DNA of 8,461 bases from Clostridia bacterium (GCA_017504065.1 JAFVRU010000063.1:1-8461), one strand, 5' to 3'. Shown: positions 1-6,488, counted from the stretch's first letter. Translations and numbers: made by a program. The notes: generated by a model from the letters alone, not told the origin.

Positions 1-183
1 AAATATCACGAAGTAACTGTGACTTGCGCTTGTGGTGCTACTTTTAAGACGGGTACGACGAAAGAAGGAGACGTTTTGAAGGTGGATATTTGCAGCAATT
101 GCCACCCTTTCTTTACGGGCAAGCAGAAGTTGGTTGATACCGGTGGACGTATCGATAAGTTCAAAAAGAGATATGGTCTTTAA
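1..183 (+). CDS. rpmE: 50S ribosomal protein L31, 3' part (zinc-binding type)
   Basis: Frame 1 is open from the window edge to a TAA at 181-183 and gives 60 residues of ribosomal protein L31, a small protein of the large subunit. The text KYHEVTVTCACG near the start and DICSNCHPFFTGKQK in the middle is characteristic. Four cysteines (fragment residues 9, 11, 31 and 34, in a CxC ... CxxC arrangement) mark the zinc-binding (C+) form rather than the zinc-independent paralogue. L31 is usually about 66-70 residues, so roughly seven N-terminal residues and the start codon lie outside the window. The position upstream of a DUF1385 gene, prmC and prfA is a familiar Firmicutes order. The upstream promoter is not visible. 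Confidence 0.96.
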   Translation, partial: KYHEVTVTCACGATFKTGTTKEGDVLKVDICSNCHPFFTGKQKLVDTGGRIDKFKKRYGL

Positions 184-196
184 TCAAAGAACCGGT

Positions 197-236
197 AAGG
201 CTTTAAGATTCGCGTCTTAAAGCCTTCTTTCATTTT
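197..236 (+). terminator. Intrinsic terminator after rpmE
   Basis: A perfect 12-bp stem (AAGGCTTTAAGA at 197-208, TCTTAAAGCCTT at 215-226) encloses a six-base loop TTCGCG and runs into a T-rich tract (TTCTTTCATTTT). It starts 13 bases after the rpmE stop, which fits a rho-independent terminator. I see no convincing sigma-A promoter between it and the next gene, so partial readthrough may feed the downstream genes. Confidence 0.85.
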
Positions 237-272
237 ATCGAAAAAATTTATCGAAAAAAAGGAAGTTTAGCT

Positions 273-2102
273 ATGAAACAAAAAGAAAACGCTTGCCGTA
301 CGTACGTTGGCGGGCAGGCGGTTATGGAAGGGATCATGATGCGCGGAAAACGGGCGATGGTAACCGCCGTGCGCGATCCTGAAGGCGTGATTCAGGTCGA
401 ATCGGAACGCTTAAAACCGCCCGAAAAACGCAGCAAAGCGTCGAAATTGCCCTTTCTTCGCGGCGTAGTCAATTTCGTTTCTTCGCTCGTCGACGGCAAC
501 CGCGTATTGATGCGCAGCGCCGACGTGGCGATGTTGGACGACGACCAACCGACGAAAGCGGAAAAATGGCTGGAAGAAAAACATAAAATCGATTTAAGCG
601 GAATTTTTAACGTCGTTGCCGTTGTGCTCGGCGTTGTGTTGGCGCTCGGAATTTTTATCGCGTTGCCGCAATTCATCACCGATTTTTTGCCGTTCGATAA
701 AACGGATTCGGGTTTGGACGGGCTTTGGTTCAATCTCACGGAAGGCGGGATACGCTTGCTCGTGTTTATCGCGTATATTCTGCTCATTTCGCTAATTCCG
801 TCGCTCAAACGGGTATATATGTGCCACGGCGCGGAGCATAAAACGATCACCTGTTACGAAAAGGGAATGGATTTGACGGTCGAGAACGTGCGCGGTTGTT
901 CGCGCGTACACGACCGCTGCGGTACGACGTTCCTGTTCTTGGTCATGATCGTGAGTATTCTCGTCTTTTCTTGCGTGAACGTCGTTGTTGCCGAATGGCT
1001 GTATACCGACAATAGCAAACTTAACGGCTTGATTCGGTTCGGGTTGAAGCTGTTGATGCTGCCCGTAGTTGCGGGGATTTCCTACGAAGTGTTGCGGTTA
1101 CTTGCCAAGACGAAAAGCGCGCTCGTATTGCCGTTGAAGTTGCCGGGGTTATTGCTCCAAAAGCTGACGACGAGAGAGCCCGAAGACGGCATGATCGAAT
1201 GCGCGATCACGGCGTTCAAACTCGTTTTGGAAATGGACGAAGACCCGAAGATTCCCGAACGGGTATTCGCGACGGGCGGGAAGATGAGTAACCTACTCAA
1301 AAACACAAAGAAACGGTTTGCGGCTTGCGGAATCGAAGAAGACGAAGCGGAGTGGATTTTCGCTTTGACGTTAAAGATCCCCAAGAGCAGCGTGGCTACG
1401 GAAGAACGGATTATCAAAGTTCCGCAAGCGAAAGAGATCGTGCGGATCGCGGACGAACGTTTGACGGGTAGACCGCTTTGGTATATCATCGGCGACGCGG
1501 ATTTTTGCGGGTATAAAATCAAGGTGGACGAACGGGTGCTCATTCCCCGTCCCGAAACGGAAGAACTTGCGATGATGGTCATTGCGGCGGCGGAAGAAGG
1601 GAACGCCATTCTCGACCTTTGTACGGGTAGCGGCGCGATCGCGATTGCGGTGGAGCGGGAGCTTGCGAAACACGGTAGAAAGTGTAAAGTAACGGCGACG
1701 GATATCAGCGCGGAAGCTTTGGCGCTCGCGAAAGAAAACGCCGAAGCCAACGAAGCGGAAATTCTGTTTGTGCAATCGGATTTGTTGTCGCGGATTCGGG
1801 GCAGATTCGATATCATCGTAACCAACCCGCCGTATATCCCGTCGGCGGAAATCGACGGTTTGCAACGGGAAGTACAGGCGCATGAACCCCGCTTGGCTTT
1901 GGACGGCGGAGCGGACGGGCTGGATTTCTACCGTCGGATTGCGGAAACCGCGCCCAAGTACTTGACCCGTGGCGGCACGTTGATGATGGAAGTGGGCAAA
2001 GGTCAAGCCCAAGACGTCGTGAAACTGTTCAAAGGCAACGCGTATTCGATGATCATACAGGATTTCAACGGCATCGATCGGTACGTGAAGATCGTATTAT
2101 AA
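273..2102 (+). CDS. prmC: DUF1385 membrane domain fused to PrmC, release factor glutamine methyltransferase
   Basis: This 609-residue protein contains two families normally encoded separately. Residues about 10-325 are a DUF1385/YqhQ-type domain: YVGGQAVMEGIMMRG at 11-25, CHGAEHK at 184-190, RCGTTF at 215-220, and four likely membrane helices near 111-135, 158-178, 218-242 and 254-276. Its role is unknown. Residues about 338-609 are a complete PrmC: a helical N-domain (338-400), LIPRPETEE at 423-431, the SAM-binding loop DLCTGSGAIA at 448-457, D477 at the end of strand 2, and the catalytic NPPY at 518-521. PrmC methylates the glutamine of the GGQ motif in release factors, and RF1 is encoded 18 bases downstream. 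The ATG at 273 has GGAAG seven bases upstream. No stop or frameshift lies between the halves. An even number of helices would leave PrmC in the cytoplasm. Domain assignments are firm; the membrane tether is inferred. Confidence 0.93.
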   Translation: MKQKENACRTYVGGQAVMEGIMMRGKRAMVTAVRDPEGVIQVESERLKPPEKRSKASKLPFLRGVVNFVSSLVDGNRVLMRSADVAMLDDDQPTKAEKWLEEKHKIDLSGIFNVVAVVLGVVLALGIFIALPQFITDFLPFDKTDSGLDGLWFNLTEGGIRLLVFIAYILLISLIPSLKRVYMCHGAEHKTITCYEKGMDLTVENVRGCSRVHDRCGTTFLFLVMIVSILVFSCVNVVVAEWLYTDNSKLNGLIRFGLKLLMLPVVAGISYEVLRLLAKTKSALVLPLKLPGLLLQKLTTREPEDGMIECAITAFKLVLEMDEDPKIPERVFATGGKMSNLLKNTKKRFAACGIEEDEAEWIFALTLKIPKSSVATEERIIKVPQAKEIVRIADERLTGRPLWYIIGDADFCGYKIKVDERVLIPRPETEELAMMVIAAAEEGNAILDLCTGSGAIAIAVERELAKHGRKCKVTATDISAEALALAKENAEANEAEILFVQSDLLSRIRGRFDIIVTNPPYIPSAEIDGLQREVQAHEPRLALDGGADGLDFYRRIAETAPKYLTRGGTLMMEVGKGQAQDVVKLFKGNAYSMIIQDFNGIDRYVKIVL

Positions 2103-2120
2103 CAAAACGGAGCAAAGCGT

Positions 2121-3191
2121 ATGTTTAAAAAACTCGACGAAATGAAAAAACGTTACGAATTTTTGTCGGAGCAGCTTGCTGATTCCGCTTTGCTTGCGGA
2201 TATGGGGACTTGGCAAAAGTACTCCAAAGAACAGGCGGATTTGACGGAAACGATGGAAAAATACGCGGAATATCTCGCCAAGCAAAAGGAGATGGACGAC
2301 GCGTTCGCTTTAGCGGACACGGAAACGGACTCCGAAATGAAAAAAATGCTCTTGGACGAAGGCTACGCGTGCAAGGAACGGCTCGGAGAACTGCATAACG
2401 AGCTGAAAATTCTGCTACTTCCCAAGGACAAGAACGACGAACGGAGCTGTATTTTAGAAGTCCGCGCGGGTACGGGCGGGGAAGAAGCGGCGCTGTTTGC
2501 GGGCGAGCTTTGCAGAATGTATCAAAACTATTGCGCGGCGCATCGCTTGAAAGTGGAAGAAATCGAAATCAATGCGACGGAGCTCGGCGGCGTGAAAGAA
2601 TGTATCTATAACGTCAAGGGCGCAGGCGCGTATAAACTGTTGAAATACGAGAGCGGCGTACACCGCGTACAACGAGTTCCCGCAACGGAAACGCAGGGAC
2701 GTATTCATACGTCGGCTGCGACGGTAGCGGTACTCCCCGAAGCGGAAGAAGTGGACGTGGAAATCAACGATAAAGATATACGGATCGACATTTTCCATTC
2801 GGGCGGCGCGGGCGGTCAGAACGTCAACAAAGTCGCGTCGGCGGTACGGATTACGCATTTCCCGACGGGGATCGTCGTTACTTGTCAGGACGAGCGTTCG
2901 CAGTTAAAGAATAAAGAACGCGCGTTTAAGGTGCTCCGTTCAAGAATCTATGATTTCTATAACGGACAAAACGCGAAAGCGCGGGAAGAAAATCGGCGGA
3001 GCATGGTCGGGACGGGGGATCGGAGCGAGCGTATCCGAACCTATAATTTCCCGCAAAGCCGTGTAACCGATCATCGTATCGGGCTCAGCCAATACAATCT
3101 CGACGCGTTTATGACGGGGGATATCGATTCGATGGTGGAAGCCTTAGCAATCGCCGACCGCGAAGCAATGCTATCCAGCCAAAACGACTAA
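2121..3191 (+). CDS. prfA: Peptide chain release factor 1 (RF1)
   Basis: A full-length RF1 of 356 residues, the usual size. It recognises UAA and UAG in the ribosomal A site and triggers peptide release. The stop-codon reading motif is PAT at residues 187-189 (context HRVQRVPATETQGRIHTS), which separates RF1 from RF2, where the motif is SPF. The catalytic GGQ is at 231-233 in HSGGAGGQNVNK; this glutamine is the target of PrmC. The C-terminal signature GDRSERIRTYNFPQSRVTDH is present, with serine where many RF1 proteins have glycine. The start has CGGAG eight bases upstream and lies 18 bases after the prmC stop, so the two genes are almost certainly co-transcribed. A strong hairpin follows the stop. 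Confidence 0.98.
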   Translation: MFKKLDEMKKRYEFLSEQLADSALLADMGTWQKYSKEQADLTETMEKYAEYLAKQKEMDDAFALADTETDSEMKKMLLDEGYACKERLGELHNELKILLLPKDKNDERSCILEVRAGTGGEEAALFAGELCRMYQNYCAAHRLKVEEIEINATELGGVKECIYNVKGAGAYKLLKYESGVHRVQRVPATETQGRIHTSAATVAVLPEAEEVDVEINDKDIRIDIFHSGGAGGQNVNKVASAVRITHFPTGIVVTCQDERSQLKNKERAFKVLRSRIYDFYNGQNAKAREENRRSMVGTGDRSERIRTYNFPQSRVTDHRIGLSQYNLDAFMTGDIDSMVEALAIADREAMLSSQND

Positions 3192-3194
3192 AAC

Positions 3195-3223
3195 AAAAAA
3201 GCTTCCTTTCGGAAGCTTTTTTT
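3195..3223. terminator. Bidirectional intrinsic terminator between convergent genes
   Basis: AAAAAAGCTTCC (3195-3206) pairs with GGAAGCTTTTTT (3211-3222) around a TTTC loop. It has a run of seven T on the plus strand and a matching A-run on the left, so it reads as a terminator from either side. It begins four bases after the prfA stop, and the TAA of the minus-strand gene (3222-3224) overlaps its right edge. One hairpin therefore appears to serve both genes. Confidence 0.9.
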
Positions 3224-3488
3224 ATGCTCTTTCGCGTTTGCGATTGACGAAGTATAATGCGAAATCCACGGCTACGAACGCCAAATTCAAAACGTATAAC
3301 GCAAGTACGTAATTGATGTTGCGGCTGAGTATTTTTCCGATGATCCCCGCGATATACCCGCAAATGATCGCGATGGTAAAGACGACGCTTTTGCCTTTTG
3401 TGGAGCGCGACGTGGCGCTCTTGTATACGGAAATCGGCCAAGACAGCCCAAAACAAATCAACATAATACTTTCAAATACCGTTACCAT
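3222..3488 (-). CDS. Small three-helix membrane protein, PQ-loop/SemiSWEET-like
   Basis: An 88-residue protein on the minus strand. The ATG (complement of CAT at 3486-3488) was chosen because AAAGGAGA sits six bases upstream (3495-3502); an in-frame ATG 18 codons further out has no such site and lies inside the promoter region. Three hydrophobic segments (about 4-21, 33-54 and 58-82) make up nearly the whole protein, followed by a basic tail NRKRERA. The stretch WPISVYKSATSRSTKGKS at 17-34 resembles the conserved turn of PQ-loop and SemiSWEET transporters (P, then K, then S-T-x-G-x-S), and the three-helix size fits a half-transporter that would dimerise. Substrate is unknown. I recall similar short proteins in Firmicutes annotated as hypothetical. 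It is divergent from a LysR-type regulator, which suggests but does not prove that it is the regulated target. Confidence 0.82.
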   Translation of the reverse strand: MVTVFESIMLICFGLSWPISVYKSATSRSTKGKSVVFTIAIICGYIAGIIGKILSRNINYVLALYVLNLAFVAVDFALYFVNRKRERA

Positions 3489-3521
3489 AAAAAATCTCCT
3501 TTCGTTTTCGTTTACGCTACT

Positions 3522-3550
3522 ATTATACACTTGACAAAGCATAATGTAAA
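3522..3550 (-). promoter_or_regulatory. Sigma-A promoter for the small membrane protein gene
   Basis: Read on the minus strand, TTTACA (3550-3545) and TATAAT (3527-3522) are separated by exactly 17 bases. This is one mismatch from the sigma-A consensus. Transcription would start near 3515, giving a leader of about 27 bases before the ATG at 3488. The element shares bases 3531-3550 with the plus-strand promoter of the LysR-type gene. Confidence 0.78.
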
Positions 3551-3559
3551 ATATATAAT
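3531..3559 (+). promoter_or_regulatory. Consensus sigma-A promoter for the LysR-type gene
   Basis: TTGACA (3531-3536) and TATAAT (3554-3559) are both perfect consensus hexamers with a 17-base spacer. The expected start is near 3566, about 39 bases before the ATG at 3605. A perfect promoter is unusual for a regulator gene and implies that it is held down by repression, by competition with the overlapping divergent promoter, or both. Confidence 0.88.
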
Positions 3560-3572
3560 TATTATGAAACTA

Positions 3573-3587
3573 ATAACTTTTCGTTAT
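3573..3587. promoter_or_regulatory. Candidate LysR-type operator (ATAA-N7-TTAT)
   Basis: The dyad ATAAC-TTTTC-GTTAT contains T-N11-A (T3574 to A3586), the core of LysR-family binding sites, and also fits the ATAA-N7-TTAT form known for the CcpC regulator of Bacillus. It lies just downstream of the predicted start point of the regulator gene, where binding would block its own transcription. AT-rich DNA makes short dyads common, so this remains a candidate. Confidence 0.45.
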
Positions 3588-3604
3588 GGAATAAAAGGAG
3601 AAGT

Positions 3605-4480
3605 ATGGAACTTGCGAAATTGCGGTATTTTTATGAAATTGCGAAGCTCGGACACGTAACCAAGGCGGCGGAAGAAATTCATATCGCGCAGCCTGCGTTG
3701 ACGAAAGCGGTCAAGCTCTTGGAAGAAGAATTGGGCGCGCCGTTGCTTTACAAAAAGGGGCGCAACGTATATTTGACGGAATTCGGAGAATACCTGAAAG
3801 GGAAATTGGACGGGCTGTTGCCGTTATTGGATCGTATTCCCGAAGAAATCGAAGCGTTGAAAAGGGAACGTCGCCGCACGGTAAAATTAAACGTATTGGC
3901 GGCTTCAACGGTGGTAACGGACGCGGTAGTCGCTTATAAAAAGCGCAATCCTGACGCGGAATTTCAACTCATTCAAAACGAAGCGGAAACGGATTGCGAC
4001 GTCTCCGTAACCACAAACACGGCAACTCTTTCCGCATTGCCGCCGTTTGAAAAAAGCGTAACGATGGAAGAAAAGATCTATCTTGCCGTACCCAAGTCGT
4101 CCTGCTACGGCGCGAGAGAAGAAATCCGATTGGAAGAAGTGAAAAACGAAGGATTTGTCAATTTGGCGGGTTCAAGATTGTTCCGCGCCGTTTGCGATAC
4201 GTTTTGCGCTTCCGCAGGCTTTAAACCGCATACGTCGTTCGAATCGGATTCTCCCGTGGCGGTGCGCAACATCATCGGCGCGAGCGCAGGGGTAGGGTTT
4301 TGGCCGGAGTTTTCGTGGGGCGTAGTATCGGGCGACGTCGCGTTATTGCCGATCAAGGATCAAGTTTGCAAGCGGGAATTGCGGGTCGGTTTGCATGAAA
4401 GCTCGTTCCCGTCCGAGACTGCCGCGGATTTTTACGAGTTCTTATTGCGTTTTTTGAAAAAACGTCGTAAAAAAACCTGA
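3605..4480 (+). CDS. LysR-family transcriptional regulator
   Basis: A 291-residue protein of typical LysR length. The N-terminal winged helix-turn-helix is clear: RYFYEIAKLGHVTKAAEEIH at 7-26, then AQPALTKAVKLLEEELGAPL at 28-47 and the wing with YLTEFG at 56-61. A linker helix follows (to about 90). The rest (about 91-285) is the periplasmic-binding-protein-like effector domain, with a less conserved N-lobe and a typical GASAGVGFWPE segment at 225-235. The effector cannot be named from sequence. The C-terminus is very basic (KKRRKK). The start has AGGAG five bases upstream. The gene is divergent from the small membrane protein, the usual LysR layout, with overlapping promoters and a T-N11-A dyad between them. 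No GC-rich terminator hairpin is visible after its stop. Confidence 0.95.
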   Translation: MELAKLRYFYEIAKLGHVTKAAEEIHIAQPALTKAVKLLEEELGAPLLYKKGRNVYLTEFGEYLKGKLDGLLPLLDRIPEEIEALKRERRRTVKLNVLAASTVVTDAVVAYKKRNPDAEFQLIQNEAETDCDVSVTTNTATLSALPPFEKSVTMEEKIYLAVPKSSCYGAREEIRLEEVKNEGFVNLAGSRLFRAVCDTFCASAGFKPHTSFESDSPVAVRNIIGASAGVGFWPEFSWGVVSGDVALLPIKDQVCKRELRVGLHESSFPSETAADFYEFLLRFLKKRRKKT

Positions 4481-4582
4481 TTTTTTGCAAGTTTTTCAAT
4501 CGAAAAAACGAATATAAACATAGACATTCTCCAAATTTCTTGATTATTTTTCAACTTTTTTCGAAAAATAGGGCGTTTGTAC

Positions 4583-4611
4583 TTGCAATATTTTTAAAAA
4601 CAATGTACAAT
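4583..4611 (+). promoter_or_regulatory. Sigma-A promoter for the aminotransferase gene
   Basis: TTGCAA (4583-4588) and TACAAT (4606-4611) are separated by 17 bases; each hexamer is close to consensus. The expected start is near 4618, about 32 bases before the ATG at 4650. The 169-base gap after the LysR-type gene is otherwise very AT-rich, with one short palindrome TTTTTCGAAAAA (4557-4568) upstream of the -35 box. Confidence 0.75.
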
Positions 4612-4649
4612 GGGACGGTAAAAGAATTTATACTTGGAGAAAGTTACGC

Positions 4650-5849
4650 ATGAAGAATAGAATTGCATCGAGAATGTCGGCTATTTCTCCGTCGTTGACG
4701 CTCGCGATTTCCGCGAAAGCGAAGGCGATGAAAGCCGCGGGAGAAGACGTCGTATCGTTCGGCGTGGGCGAACCCGATTTCAATACGCCCGAACATATCG
4801 TCGAAGCGGCGAAAACCGCTTTGGATCAAGGTCATACCAAATACACGCCGTCGTCGGGGTTGTTGCCCTTGCGGAAAGCCATTTGCGAGAAATTGGAAAA
4901 GGACAACGGGCTTTCGTACGAGCCGTCGCAAATCATCGTTTCCAACGGCGCGAAACACTCCATTTTCAACGTTTGCTACGCGCTTTTGGACGCAGGGGAC
5001 GAAGTGATTATTCCCGCGCCCTATTGGCTTACCTATCCCGAAGTCGTCAAGGTTTGCGGGGGTACGCCCGTGTATTTGCAATGCAAAAAGGAAAACAAAT
5101 ACAAATTCTCCGCGGCGGAATTGAAAGCGGCGATTACGGAAAAAACCAAGATGCTCATTTTCAACTCCCCGTCCAATCCGACGGGCGCGGTGTATGAAGA
5201 AGCGGAAGTCCGCGAAATTGCGAAAGTCTGCGAAGAAGCGGGAATTTTCGTGCTGTCGGACGAGATTTATGAAAAATTGTGCTATAACGGCGTAAAACCG
5301 TTCTCGATCGCGAAGTGCAGCGAGAAGATGCAAGATTTGACGATCGTCGTCAACGGCGTGTCCAAAACGTACGCGATGACGGGCTGGCGGGTCGGCTATC
5401 TCGCCGCGCCCAAGGACGTAGCGAAAGCAATCGATTCTTTCCAAAGCCATGCGACGAGTAACGCTTGCTCGATTTCGCAATACGCGACGATGGAAGCTTT
5501 GAAAGCGCCGGAATCGGAAATTCAAGCAATGGTGGACGTGTTCGCGACTCGTCGAGAAAAGCTGCTCGCGTTGATTAAAGAAGTAGACGGCGTGGAAGCG
5601 GTAGAGCCGGACGGAGCGTTCTACGTCATGCTCGTTGTCGGCGGATTGTACGGCAAGCGGTATAACGGCAAAGCGTTGACGGATTCCATCTCGTTTGCGG
5701 ACGCGCTTTTGGAAGCGGAAAAAGTTGCGACGATCCCCGGAGTATCGTTCGGGGCGGACGATTGCGTGCGGCTGTCGTATTCGCTTGGGGAAGCCGATAT
5801 CGAAAAGGGTTTGGCGCGGATCAAACGGTTTGTGGAAGCGTTACAATAA
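4650..5849 (+). CDS. Pyridoxal-phosphate aminotransferase, aspartate type (class I, subgroup Ib-like)
   Basis: A 399-residue class I aminotransferase, most like the bacterial subgroup Ib aspartate aminotransferases (Thermus/Bacillus AspB type), which interconvert aspartate plus 2-oxoglutarate with oxaloacetate plus glutamate. The N-terminal SFGVGEPDFNTPEHI (36-50) and HTKYTPSSGLLPLR (62-75) are typical. Catalytic residues are visible: the Schiff-base lysine K239 in NGVSKTYAMTGWRVGY, N176 in SPSNPTGA, D204 and Y207 in SDEIYEKL, and R374 in VRLSYS for the substrate alpha-carboxylate. K102 (SNGAKHSI) aligns with the lysine that contacts the distal carboxylate in the Thermus enzyme, which supports aspartate or a related acidic substrate such as arogenate/prephenate. 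GGAGA lies nine bases before the ATG. The gene has its own promoter and terminator. The family is certain; exact substrate is inferred. Confidence 0.93.
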   Translation: MKNRIASRMSAISPSLTLAISAKAKAMKAAGEDVVSFGVGEPDFNTPEHIVEAAKTALDQGHTKYTPSSGLLPLRKAICEKLEKDNGLSYEPSQIIVSNGAKHSIFNVCYALLDAGDEVIIPAPYWLTYPEVVKVCGGTPVYLQCKKENKYKFSAAELKAAITEKTKMLIFNSPSNPTGAVYEEAEVREIAKVCEEAGIFVLSDEIYEKLCYNGVKPFSIAKCSEKMQDLTIVVNGVSKTYAMTGWRVGYLAAPKDVAKAIDSFQSHATSNACSISQYATMEALKAPESEIQAMVDVFATRREKLLALIKEVDGVEAVEPDGAFYVMLVVGGLYGKRYNGKALTDSISFADALLEAEKVATIPGVSFGADDCVRLSYSLGEADIEKGLARIKRFVEALQ

Positions 5850-5863
5850 CGGTAGAAAAGACG

Positions 5864-5893
5864 GCAAAAAGGGGGATTTACCCCTTTTTTTGC
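5864..5893 (+). terminator. Intrinsic terminator after the aminotransferase gene
   Basis: AAAAAGGGG (5866-5874) pairs with CCCCTTTTT (5881-5889) around the loop GATTTA, and the right arm continues into a run of seven T. It begins about 15 bases after the TAA. GC at 5864-5865 and 5892-5893 can lengthen the stem with a small bulge. Confidence 0.9.
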
Positions 5894-5944
5894 ATATTCT
5901 TGAAAAAAACTTTTGATTTTCACAAAAAATTTTTGTCAAAAGCC

Positions 5945-5973
5945 TTGAAATTATGTGAAAAATTTGGTAGAAT
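5945..5973 (+). promoter_or_regulatory. Sigma-A promoter for the P-loop NTPase gene
   Basis: TTGAAA (5945-5950) and TAGAAT (5968-5973) with a 17-base spacer. The start would be near 5980, giving a leader of about 60 bases. An AT-rich imperfect dyad (5910-5942), with core ACAAAAA-A-TTTTTGT at 5922-5936, lies immediately upstream of the -35 box and could act as an UP element or a regulator site. Confidence 0.75.
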
Positions 5974-6041
5974 AGAATAAACCGAGAGAGAATACTTGTT
6001 CGAACTCGGCAAGCACAACAAAATCTGGGAGGATTTTTATT

Positions 6042-6449
6042 ATGATTAAAGTAATTTACGGCGCAAAAGGTACGGGAAAAACCAAGATGATGATTGACGC
6101 GGCGAACCAAGCTGTGGAAAACGCGAAAGGTCATTTGATTTTTATTACCGACAGTAAGCGTGGTATGTATGATTTGGAACGCGCGGTGCGTTTCATCGAC
6201 GTTAGCGAATATGACGTAGCGGGCGAAGCGGCGCTTTGCGGATTTGTGAAAGGCGTTATCGCAGGCAATCACGATAACGAGTACGTATTTATCGACGGCG
6301 TAGTCCGTATTGCGGGCAAACCCGTACAAGAATTGGCGTCGTTCTTCTATATGCTTGAAAAAGTAGCGAAGAGTTCGGAAGTAACGGTTACCGTTTCCGT
6401 TTCGGCGACGAAGGAAGAACTTCCCGATTTCGTAACCAAGTATATTTAA
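6042..6449 (+). CDS. Small P-loop NTPase of unknown function
   Basis: A 135-residue protein opening with beta-strand MIKVIYG and a perfect Walker A loop GAKGTGKT (residues 7-14). A likely Walker B is YVFIDG at 81-86, where D85 would bind magnesium. Strands LIFITDSK (32-39) and VTVTVSVSA (114-122) fit a compact alpha/beta P-loop fold. The protein is about the size of the nucleotide-binding core alone, with no membrane helix, DNA-binding domain or kinase lid that I can recognise. I have the impression of a conserved Clostridia hypothetical (such proteins are sometimes labelled ATP-binding or PilT-like), but cannot name a family. The start has GGGAGGA eight bases upstream and its own promoter. 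The lone arrangement between aminotransferase and thrC says little about function. Expression as a protein is likely given promoter, binding site and intact motifs. Confidence 0.88.
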   Translation: MIKVIYGAKGTGKTKMMIDAANQAVENAKGHLIFITDSKRGMYDLERAVRFIDVSEYDVAGEAALCGFVKGVIAGNHDNEYVFIDGVVRIAGKPVQELASFFYMLEKVAKSSEVTVTVSVSATKEELPDFVTKYI

Positions 6450-6488
6450 GAGTGCCCCGAATTTTGGGGTAAAAGCAGATTTCAGGAT

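Noticed and set aside
1082..2012. Two minus-strand open frames (247 and 213 codons) opposite the PrmC half
   Set aside because: Low-complexity Ser/Ala or Arg/Phe composition and no family signature; they are antisense shadows of the PrmC domain.
3489..3542. Upstream start (18 more codons) for the small membrane protein
   Set aside because: The extension would cover the -10 region and the ribosome binding site at 3495-3502, which positions the start at 3488.
4481..4582. Terminator for the LysR-type gene
   Set aside because: Only A/T-only pairings such as A-runs at 4469-4475 with T-runs at 4481-4486, and TTTTTCGAAAAA at 4557-4568. None has a GC-containing stem strong enough to call.
4644..5525. 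A 293-codon open frame on the minus strand opposite the aminotransferase gene
   Set aside because: Arg/Phe-rich, motif-free shadow; it would lie antisense to every catalytic motif of a clear aminotransferase.
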